Of a stretch of DNA of 11,586 bases, positions 1-6,414 are shown in pieces. The translations under genes were made by a program, and so were the position numbers. How positions within the stretch are numbered: position 1 is the stretch's first letter; every line of letters starts with the position of its first letter. Source of the DNA: Clostridiales bacterium. Lineage in GTDB: Bacteria > Bacillota > Clostridia > Peptostreptococcales > Anaerovoracaceae. The stretch lies in NCBI GenBank assembly GCA_009778415.1, contig WRJV01000280.1:1-11586 (forward strand), given 5' to 3'. The notes beneath the pieces are model-generated. The model was not told where the DNA came from. It made no database searches and worked only from the letters and a program-made list of their open reading frames with translations.

Positions 1-582
1 CGCTCAATGCAAAAGGCGTTGTACAGCACCGACTGCCGGGGGCATTTCGGACTTGGGCTTAAGTACTACTGCCACTTCACGTCGCCGATCAGGCGTTACC
101 CTGATCTGATGATCCACAGGATAATCAAAGAGTCTTTGGCAGGCCCGATAAGTCCTGAGCGGACAAATGCGCTGGACGCCAAGACCGAAGACGCCGCAGA
201 GGCGTCCTCTCAGGCTGAGAGGAAAGCGCTTGAGCTTGAGCGCGAGGTCGACAAAATGAAGAAAGCCGAATACATGGCGAGCCGCGTCGGGGAAGCGTAC
301 GAAGGGGTGGTCAGCGGCGTGACCCAGTACGGGCTTTTCGTCCAGCTCCCGAACACGGTTGAGGGCATGGTCAGGGCCGACTGCTTGGGCGACGATTATT
401 ACAACTACGAGCCGGACAAGTACCGGCTGGTGGGGGTTTCGACGAAAAAAACGTTTTCCTTGGGGGACAAACTGAAAATAGTCGTCAAGTCGGCTGACGT
501 GGCAGCGCGGACCATCGACTTCACCGCTGACTTCGCCGCTACCTGTCGGGGTTCCAGAATTTGGGAGTCAAAAATACGATGA
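1..582 (+). CDS. rnr: Ribonuclease R, C-terminal part (5' end outside window)
   Basis: This is the 3' end of a processive 3'-to-5' exoribonuclease that degrades structured RNA in the cytoplasm. The frame is open from base 1 (Arg-Ser before the first Met), so the gene starts upstream of the window. The first 40 or so residues hold the RNB-domain signature HFTSPIRRYPDLMIHR, part of the catalytic barrel. A linker rich in Glu, Lys and Ala follows. An S1 RNA-binding domain then begins around VGEAYEGVVSGVTQYGLFVQL and includes VEGMV. The protein stops soon after the S1 domain and has no long basic tail. The last 44 bp overlap the end of the convergent trkH1. In many Bacillota smpB and ssrA follow rnr; here the trk operon does instead. 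The family is certain. RNase R rather than RNase II is inferred from family habit. Confidence 0.93.
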   Translation, partial: RSMQKALYSTDCRGHFGLGLKYYCHFTSPIRRYPDLMIHRIIKESLAGPISPERTNALDAKTEDAAEASSQAERKALELEREVDKMKKAEYMASRVGEAYEGVVSGVTQYGLFVQLPNTVEGMVRADCLGDDYYNYEPDKYRLVGVSTKKTFSLGDKLKIVVKSADVAARTIDFTADFAATCRGSRIWESKIR

Positions 583-2002
583 TTGTGAACAGTTCGAGCC
601 TGCCGACTATCATCAGCAGCGAAAGGTACAGTTTTAGCGGAGCGGAGAACAAGCTGTAATCGCAGGCGCCGACGCCGGCCGAACCCAAATTGCACCCGAT
701 GTTTCCGAGCATTGAGGCAGAGGTGCTGATAGTGGTGACAAAGTCCAGGTTTTGCAGCGAAAGGACAACGCTGGAAAAAAGGAATATGGCCATGTAGACC
801 AAAATAAACGAGGTAATGTTCGAAACCGTTTCGGCCGAAGCGGCTTTCCCCCCCAGCTTTACTGCTACAATCGACCTTGGGCGTATGCGTTTGGCGATAC
901 CCCGCGAGATCAGCTTCATCATGACTAGGATGCGGATGACCTTAATCGACCCGCAGGTCGACGCCGCACAGCCGCCGACGAACATCAGGGCAAGCAGCAG
1001 CGATTTGCAGAAGTCCGGCCAAAGAGCAAAATCCACTATGGTCTGGCCAGACGTGGTGGCAAAGGAAACCACTTCAAACGTGCCGATGCGGAACGCGTCA
1101 GAAAGCGAAGGGTACGTTCCGTACGCGAACAGGGCAAACGACACCAGCGCAGAGGCGGCAACGATGATCGTGAGGAAAGCCCTGAGCTCCACGCTGGAGA
1201 AGAATTCTTTCCACCTGCCCTGTATGGCGTGGGCGTACAGGACAAAGTTTATCGACGCAAGGACGGTAAACATGCCGATAATGTACTCGACATAGCTGCT
1301 GTTGTAATACGACACCCCTTCGTAGTGGTTTGTAAGGCCGCTTGTGCTTATGCTGCCCATGGTGTGGATCAGCGCGTCAAAGGCGCTCATCGGGGAAAAC
1401 GACAGAAGCACGTACTCAGCAACCCCAAACAACAGGTAAGTGACGTACAATACCTTTGCGGAGTCCGACATACGGGCCGTCACCTTGTCGACTGTGGGCC
1501 CCGGGGCTTCGGCTTTGTAAATCTTCTGGCCGCCGATGCCCAGCGCCGGAAGGATCGAAATGGCGAAAACAAGTATTCCCATGCCGCCCAGCAGGTGCGA
1601 CATGGCTTTCCATAGGACGAGGCTGCTCGGCATCGTTTCAACGTCAAAGACAGTGCATCCTGTGGTGGTGAACCCGGACACTGATTCAAAAAACGCGTCA
1701 GCAAAAGAACCGGTGACGCCGGACAGGAGGTAGGGGACGGCGCCGACTGCCGAAGCGCACAGCCAGCACAGCGTGACGGTGAGGTAGCCTTCCCGGAACC
1801 TCAGCATTATCGAGTGAGGGCGCATTTCGAGAGTTATCAGCGCCCCTGCCACGATCAGGACGGCAGAAGACGCGGAAAAAGCGTACAAGGCGTTGTGCTC
1901 CCCGTACACATGGGCGGCGATAATTGAAGGTATCATGGAAACCCCCAGGATTAAGACGATTGCCCCCAATATTTTAATGGCTATCCTGTAATTCAAATAC
2001 AT
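539..2002 (-). CDS. trkH: TrkH-family potassium transporter subunit, paralog 1 (distal gene)
   Basis: This 487-residue polytopic membrane protein is the pore subunit of a Trk/Ktr potassium uptake system. It has four membrane-pore-membrane repeats with filter segments TTTGCT (112-117), STSGL (219-223), TTSGQT (316-321) and GNIGCN (433-438). The gate-loop region GGCAASTCGSIKV spans 343-355. The loop containing AEAPGP and DKVTARM (about 164-178), typical of TrkH, is present. The protein ends in the family-typical GRLELF...TPKFW. The ATG at 2002 is preceded by a strong GGAGGT ribosome site 9 nt upstream. It is the last gene of trkA-trkH2-trkH1, 25 bp after trkH2. Filter positions 2 and 3 differ from the usual STGGF and TTxGY/F, so its ion selectivity is less certain than its family. 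No terminator separates it from rnr. Confidence 0.93.
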   Translation of the reverse strand: MYLNYRIAIKILGAIVLILGVSMIPSIIAAHVYGEHNALYAFSASSAVLIVAGALITLEMRPHSIMLRFREGYLTVTLCWLCASAVGAVPYLLSGVTGSFADAFFESVSGFTTTGCTVFDVETMPSSLVLWKAMSHLLGGMGILVFAISILPALGIGGQKIYKAEAPGPTVDKVTARMSDSAKVLYVTYLLFGVAEYVLLSFSPMSAFDALIHTMGSISTSGLTNHYEGVSYYNSSYVEYIIGMFTVLASINFVLYAHAIQGRWKEFFSSVELRAFLTIIVAASALVSFALFAYGTYPSLSDAFRIGTFEVVSFATTSGQTIVDFALWPDFCKSLLLALMFVGGCAASTCGSIKVIRILVMMKLISRGIAKRIRPRSIVAVKLGGKAASAETVSNITSFILVYMAIFLFSSVVLSLQNLDFVTTISTSASMLGNIGCNLGSAGVGACDYSLFSAPLKLYLSLLMIVGRLELFTIIVFLTPKFWNPDR

Positions 2003-2027
2003 AAGTTTGCGACCTCCGTCAAAAGGG

Positions 2028-3425
2028 CTACCTGCCCGGGTTCCAAAACCCCGGCGTGAACAGGATCAGCGGCGCAAAAAGCTCAAGCCTCCCAATAAGC
2101 ATGAGCAGCGCAAGCAAAAGCCTGGCGGGCCAGGAAAAGACTGTGTAGTCTGTCGACAGGCCGGCTTCGCTGAACATCGGGCCAATGTTCCCCAAGGACG
2201 ACGCAACAGCGCTGATGCCGCTCATCATGCTTGGGGCGTCAAACGATATCAACATGCTGCCGGCGAATATAACGACTATGTACAGGAAAACGTAATTAGC
2301 AGCTTTTGAGACTATGTCGCTTGGCATCGCTTGGTCCAAAAGCTTGATCGACACGACGGCGTTTGGGTGCAGCCTGATGAAAACCCCTCTCCCGATGAGT
2401 TTGAACACCATGATGATCCGCACCACTTTCAGACCGCCTCCCGCAGAGGAGGAGCAGGCGCCTACGAACATCAGCAAAAACAGGACCATTATGCAAAACA
2501 GGGGCCATGATGCAGCGTCCGCAGTCACGTACCCGGTAGTCGTTAATATTGATATGGCCTGAACTACGGCAGCCAGGCTGCCCAAACCCCTAAAGGCGAG
2601 GTCCGCACCGATTGCCATCGCCGAAACAGCTGCAATGGCGATAAAAAGCCGCAGCTCCGGGTCGCGGAGGATTGTCTTTGCCTTGCGGCGCAGGGCTTGG
2701 CATATGAGGCTGTAGTTTATTGCGCCGGTGGCCATGAATACGGCAAAGACGACGCAAGAGTACCAGCTGCCAAAATGCGAAACGGAAGAAGCATAAGGTG
2801 AAAACCCTCCGGTGCTGACAGTCGAAAAAGAGCAAACCAAGGCTTCGTAAAGGCTAAACCCGCCAGCTAGGAGAAAGCCTGTTTCCAGCAGGGTGAACCC
2901 GGAATACAGCACGAGCAGCACCCTTGCGGCGTTGGGGAGCACGGCAGCTACCTTCTCGAACGCCGGGAGCAGGGCTACCATGAAAACGATGATTCCGATG
3001 CCGCCCAGCCACTGGGTGAAAGAACGCCAGAACAAAACGCTTTTTGAATGGCTGCCAATGTCAGCCAGTATGGTTGCGCCCGTCGTGCTGAACCCGGACA
3101 CGCTTTCAAAGAAAGCGTCAACGGCACTGGGTATCTCGCCCGACAGCATGTAAGGGAACATCCCAAGCACGGAAACCAAAAGCATGCTCAATGGGGCGAT
3201 CAGGAACCCGTCCCGCATCCGCAGGCTCACATGCTCAAGAGGCTTGAACGTTTTTACTATAAAGAAGCCGGCTGTGGCGCATACGATGGCGGCCGTTGAA
3301 AAAGCTTTCAGCGGGGCGTATTCCCTGTTCAAAACCGCGACCAATGCCGCAGGGAGCAGCGCAAGCCCCAAAAAAAACATCAGCAGCCCTGCTATTCTGT
3401 ATATGGCTTTGTAGTTAAATTCCAT
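2028..3425 (-). CDS. trkH: TrkH-family potassium transporter subunit, paralog 2 (proximal gene)
   Basis: This 465-residue second TrkH-type pore subunit is clearly homologous to its downstream neighbour but well diverged. Its filter segments look canonical: STTGAT (113-118), STGGF (204-208), TTTGY (295-299) and GNIGPM (412-417). The gate-loop region GACSSSAGGGLKV covers 322-334. It ends GRLELFAPLILFTPGFW. The linker between the first and second repeats is about 17 residues shorter than in the paralog: only about 10 residues lie between LPAF (153-156) and ARVL (167-170), and the usual AE-PGP/DK-T-R stretch is missing. The frame is intact and the ATG at 3425 lies 16 bp after the trkA stop. Its ribosome site is only a weak G-rich stretch, so translation may be coupled to trkA. 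TrkH assignment is secure. Confidence 0.93.
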   Translation of the reverse strand: MEFNYKAIYRIAGLLMFFLGLALLPAALVAVLNREYAPLKAFSTAAIVCATAGFFIVKTFKPLEHVSLRMRDGFLIAPLSMLLVSVLGMFPYMLSGEIPSAVDAFFESVSGFSTTGATILADIGSHSKSVLFWRSFTQWLGGIGIIVFMVALLPAFEKVAAVLPNAARVLLVLYSGFTLLETGFLLAGGFSLYEALVCSFSTVSTGGFSPYASSVSHFGSWYSCVVFAVFMATGAINYSLICQALRRKAKTILRDPELRLFIAIAAVSAMAIGADLAFRGLGSLAAVVQAISILTTTGYVTADAASWPLFCIMVLFLLMFVGACSSSAGGGLKVVRIIMVFKLIGRGVFIRLHPNAVVSIKLLDQAMPSDIVSKAANYVFLYIVVIFAGSMLISFDAPSMMSGISAVASSLGNIGPMFSEAGLSTDYTVFSWPARLLLALLMLIGRLELFAPLILFTPGFWNPGR

Positions 3426-3441
3426 GTCCAGCCCGCCCCGG

Positions 3442-4806
3442 TTACAAGAATCCGAACTTGGCCGAAGGCCGCAGGTATTTTTCCAGTTCAGGCAGTTCAG
3501 ACAACAAGCACACTATTATGACCCTGTCCCCTTCTTGGATGACGGAGTTCCCGTCTGGAATTATCTCGGTGCTCCCCCTGTGGATCGCAGCAATCAGTAT
3601 TCCTGTAGGCAGCTTCAGGTGCTTGAGCGGCTTGCTCATAAGGTTCATGTGGCTTGCGGCAACGATTTCAACGATTTCCGCCTGCCCTTGGATCAGCTGC
3701 GAAGACAGCACACGCTTGGACCCTTGGATGTACCTGAGTATGTGCGCCGTGACTATGTCGAGGGGGTTCAGGGCCATGTTGACCCCCATGCTTCCGATAA
3801 GGTCGATGTAATTGTCGCGGCTTATTTTGGCGATTATGTCCTCAACCCCGTAGTTCTTGGCCATCAGGGCCAGCAGGAGGTTTTCTTCGTCGTACCCTGT
3901 GACCGTTATGAACGCGTCCATTTCGTCAATGCCCTCTTCTTCGAGGAGGTCAACGTCGGTCGCGTCGCCGTGGAGTATCATCACATTGTCTAGGTGCGTA
4001 GAAAGGTAGTGGCACCTTGCTTTGCTTATTTCGATTATCTTGACGGAAACGCCGAATTCGGAAAGCGCCGCCGCGAGGTAGTGCCCGGTTTTGCCGCCGC
4101 CCACTATCATGACCCGGCGGATGTTGGTGTATTTGCCTTTTTCGTGGACTTTTGAGTTCAAAGCCAGGATGGGGCCTTTTTCACCGACGACATACAGCCC
4201 GTCGTCTTTCTGGATGACGGTCTCCCCGTTTGGGATGATGACCTTGCCGCTCCTTGATAGCGCGACGGCGAGCATGTTCGGCAGGTACTTCTTGAAATCC
4301 GTCATCTGAAGGCCGATGAGGCTCTTCATCCTGTTTGAAGAAAACTCCAGCAGGGCGATGTTGCCGCTTGAAAATATCCCGTCGCTGAGGGTGTATTTCT
4401 CGACCAGGTACTTGTAGATTTCCATGGTGATGGAACGGTCAGGGTTCACTATGTAGTCGATCCCCATCGTATCCTTGATGAAATCAAACTGGTGCATGTG
4501 CTCGGGGTCCCTGATCCTCGCTATGACTTTTGGGCAGCCCATCTTCTTGGCAAAAGACGCTATTACGATGTTCTTCTCGTCGCGGTCGGTCACTGCGATG
4601 AGATAGTCGTAAGAGCTTATGTTGAGGTCCTTCAGGACTTGGATTTGCTTCGGGTTTGCGCTGACTATCATGATGTCCATGTGCAGCGTCAATTTCTGAA
4701 GCACGTCCTCGTCCTTGTCGATCACAGTCACGGAATGGTTTCCGCCCAAGCAGGCTTCAGCAATTTTGAGCCCCAGTTTCCCGGCGCCGACGATAGCGAT
4801 TTTCAT
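3442..4806 (-). CDS. trkA: Trk potassium uptake regulatory subunit TrkA (two RCK domains)
   Basis: This 454-residue peripheral protein binds nucleotides on the cytoplasmic face of TrkH and gates it. It has two tandem RCK modules. The first Rossmann fold starts at residue 1 with GAGKLG (7-12), acidic D30 ending strand 2, and LIAVTDRDEKN (69-79). The second starts near 231 with GGGKTG (236-241), E259, HGDATD (279-284) and TVTGYDEEN (301-309). Each Rossmann part is followed by a TrkA-C half, with IPNGETVIQKDD (191-202) and IPDGNSVIQEGD (416-427). About 454 residues matches two-RCK TrkA and not the half-length KtrA. The Gly-Asn motif usually found after strand 3 of the first domain is replaced by SANPKQ. 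It is the promoter-proximal gene of the operon, with a GAAAGGG-type ribosome site upstream. Confidence 0.94.
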   Translation of the reverse strand: MKIAIVGAGKLGLKIAEACLGGNHSVTVIDKDEDVLQKLTLHMDIMIVSANPKQIQVLKDLNISSYDYLIAVTDRDEKNIVIASFAKKMGCPKVIARIRDPEHMHQFDFIKDTMGIDYIVNPDRSITMEIYKYLVEKYTLSDGIFSSGNIALLEFSSNRMKSLIGLQMTDFKKYLPNMLAVALSRSGKVIIPNGETVIQKDDGLYVVGEKGPILALNSKVHEKGKYTNIRRVMIVGGGKTGHYLAAALSEFGVSVKIIEISKARCHYLSTHLDNVMILHGDATDVDLLEEEGIDEMDAFITVTGYDEENLLLALMAKNYGVEDIIAKISRDNYIDLIGSMGVNMALNPLDIVTAHILRYIQGSKRVLSSQLIQGQAEIVEIVAASHMNLMSKPLKHLKLPTGILIAAIHRGSTEIIPDGNSVIQEGDRVIIVCLLSELPELEKYLRPSAKFGFL

Positions 4807-4851
4807 TTCACGGCCCTTTCACGAGTTCGTTATGATTTTTTGCATATGAAC

Positions 4852-4860
4852 ATTCTACCA
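4852..4860 (-). promoter_or_regulatory. Extended -10 promoter element for trkA operon
   Basis: Read on the minus strand, this is TGG followed by TAGAAT, a TGn extended -10 with five of six consensus bases. The segment 17 bp upstream (TTTCGC) is a poor -35, which fits an extended -10 promoter. Predicted transcription would begin near 4845 and leave a leader of about 40 nt before the trkA ATG at 4806. This is too short for a c-di-AMP or other known riboswitch. It is a motif match only. Confidence 0.5.
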
Positions 4861-4887
4861 CTATTTTCCGATTAGCGAAACTATTAT

Positions 4888-4916
4888 TTGCATGTTGCCG
4901 GGAAATAGTCTAAAAT
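4888..4916 (+). promoter_or_regulatory. Sigma-70-type promoter for the MBL-HAD-lipoprotein operon
   Basis: TTGCAT (4888-4893), a 17-bp spacer and TAAAAT (4911-4916) form a plausible housekeeping promoter. The -10 matches five of six positions; the -35 matches only TTG. Transcription would start near 4923, about 30 nt before the ATG at 4953. AGGGGAGA at 4936-4943 is the ribosome site for that ATG. The promoter is divergent from the trkA promoter, and the two -10 elements are about 55 bp apart. Confidence 0.5.
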
Positions 4917-4926
4917 ATCGTTAGAC
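4908..4926. promoter_or_regulatory. Inverted repeat overlapping the -10 (operator candidate)
   Basis: GTCTAA (4908-4913) and TTAGAC (4921-4926) are perfect 6-bp complements separated by 7 nt. The repeat covers the TAAAAT -10 and the predicted start site of the downstream operon, the position expected for a repressor operator. No regulator gene lies next to it, and a six-base arm pair can arise by chance. Confidence 0.3.
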
Positions 4927-4952
4927 GTAAAAAACAGGGGAGATGGACAGAA

Positions 4953-5549
4953 ATGAAGATCAAAAGGCTTGTCGGGGGGAACCTCGAAAGCAATGGCTAC
5001 ATCATATACCAAAAAGAGGGCGGCTGCTGCTACATAATAGACCCAGGGCACGGCCCTGAGAAATTCATCAAAGCGGCAAAGGAGAACAAGCTCAGCATCG
5101 CCGGGATACTGCTTACCCACCATCACTACGACCATGTTTCTGGCGTCAGGAAAATCAGGGACTTGAAGGGGTGCCCGGTGTACCTCCACCGCATGGACAT
5201 GGACATGTACAGGGACGAGGTCGACGTCGCCCTGGAAGGCGGCGATGTGGTTATGCTTGGCGACGAAACGATAAGGGTGCTGCACACGCCGGGGCACACT
5301 GAAGGCAGCGTGTGCTATTTTTCCGAAAAAAGCAAGCTGGCGTTTACAGGCGACACGGTTTTCAACGTTGACCTTGGGAGGACCGACTTGAAAGACGGCG
5401 ACCCGGAAAAGATGGAAGCGTCAATAAGAAGCGTCGTTGACCTCTGGGGCAACGAAATCGTGATCTACCCTGGGCACGGCGATTCCTGCAACATGAAGTT
5501 CGTGCGCAAAATGAACAGCGAGTTTATCGACATTGCGGGAAGAAAATGA
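4953..5549 (+). CDS. Metallo-beta-lactamase-fold hydrolase (glyoxalase II-like)
   Basis: This 198-residue cytoplasmic metal-dependent hydrolase has no signal peptide. The zinc-binding motif THHHYDH (55-61) supplies H56, H58, D60 and H61. H115 in HTPGHTEGS, D134 in TGDTVF and H175 in YPGHGD complete the usual two-metal site. Its length and the PGHTEGS and LGRTDL segments resemble the short YcbL/glyoxalase II-like group, which lacks the C-terminal substrate domain of true glyoxalase II. It may therefore act on a thioester such as a hydroxyacyl-thiol, but the substrate cannot be read from the sequence. It is the first gene of the operon, with AGGGGAGA 9 nt before the ATG, and lies 19 bp upstream of the HAD phosphatase. 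Confidence 0.9.
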   Translation: MKIKRLVGGNLESNGYIIYQKEGGCCYIIDPGHGPEKFIKAAKENKLSIAGILLTHHHYDHVSGVRKIRDLKGCPVYLHRMDMDMYRDEVDVALEGGDVVMLGDETIRVLHTPGHTEGSVCYFSEKSKLAFTGDTVFNVDLGRTDLKDGDPEKMEASIRSVVDLWGNEIVIYPGHGDSCNMKFVRKMNSEFIDIAGRK

Positions 5550-5568
5550 AAGCACAGGCAGGTTTCAG

Positions 5569-6414
5569 ATGAACGGATACGACATCAGGCTCATAGCCCT
5601 TGACCTTGACGGGACGACGCTTGATTCAAAAGGGCGGCTCTCTGCGAGGACGAAGGGGACCCTGGAAGCCGCAGCAAAAAAAGGCGTACACGTGGTAATA
5701 TCGACAGGCAGGGCGTATTCGGCGCTTCCTGCTGACGTCTTTGCGATAGACGGGCTCAGGTACATATTGACGTCAAACGGGGCAAGCGTGACCGACATTG
5801 CGGACGGCAGGCAGGTTTACAGCAACTGCATAGGCCCCGAAGCCCTTGATCGGGCGGTTGCGCTGCTTCGGAACTTCGATTTTCTGATGGAGTTTTTCAT
5901 ACAAGGCCGCGCTTACGTGGAGAAATCGATGTACGACAGGGTGGAGGCGATGAACTTCACCGAAAAGCACAGGAACTACATAAAAAAAACGAGGCAGCCT
6001 GTCGCCAACCTCTTGGATTTCGCGCTGCGGCACAGAGCACAGGTGGAAAACATAAACGTGAACTTCGAAAACCAGGCCGACAGGGGCATGATGAGAGGGG
6101 TTCTTGCAACGCTTGAGGGCGTAACGCTTACAACGTCCTTTGACCACAACTTGGAAATAGGGGGGGCGACAACGAGCAAAGCTGAAGCGATTAAGGCGAT
6201 TTGCGGAATGCTCGGGGTTGCATGCAGCGAGGTCATGGCGTGCGGCGACAGCCCAAACGACGCTGCGATGCTCAGGGCAGCAGGGCTTTCGGTCGCAATG
6301 GGAAACGCCAAGGACGAACTGAAGGCGATTGCCAAGCACGTCACGCTGACGAACGACGATGACGGGGTGGCAGAGGCGGTAGAGGCATTTGTTCTGAAAG
6401 GGAGGTTTGCATGA
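5569..6414 (+). CDS. Cof-type HAD-IIB family phosphatase
   Basis: This 281-residue cytoplasmic phosphatase belongs to the haloacid dehalogenase superfamily, subclass IIB (Cof/YidA group). These enzymes usually act on sugar phosphates or related small phosphorylated metabolites. Motif I is LDLDGTTLD with nucleophile D12 and acid D14. Motif II is ISTGR (S45). The conserved lysine is K204 in TSKAEA. Motif IV is GDSPNDAAML, with D227 and D231 binding magnesium. The C2 cap lies between about residues 85 and 195. The ATG at 5569 is chosen because motif I then sits at the usual distance from the N-terminus. An in-frame TTG at 5533 would add 12 unconserved residues and overlap the previous gene. The stop overlaps the lipoprotein start (ATGA), suggesting translational coupling. 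The substrate is unknown. Confidence 0.9.
   Translation: MNGYDIRLIALDLDGTTLDSKGRLSARTKGTLEAAAKKGVHVVISTGRAYSALPADVFAIDGLRYILTSNGASVTDIADGRQVYSNCIGPEALDRAVALLRNFDFLMEFFIQGRAYVEKSMYDRVEAMNFTEKHRNYIKKTRQPVANLLDFALRHRAQVENINVNFENQADRGMMRGVLATLEGVTLTTSFDHNLEIGGATTSKAEAIKAICGMLGVACSEVMACGDSPNDAAMLRAAGLSVAMGNAKDELKAIAKHVTLTNDDDGVAEAVEAFVLKGRFA

Noticed and set aside
3424..3993. Plus-strand 189-codon open frame
   Set aside because: It is antisense to trkA, which has full TrkA motifs. Its translation shows no domain-like pattern.
4807..4952. c-di-AMP (ydaO-type) riboswitch upstream of trkA
   Set aside because: Potassium transporter genes in this phylum often have one, but the predicted leader is about 40 nt and the whole gap is 146 bp shared with a divergent promoter.
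5533..5568. TTG start for the HAD phosphatase
   Set aside because: It overlaps the upstream gene and adds unconserved residues before motif I; ATG 5569 fits the family.
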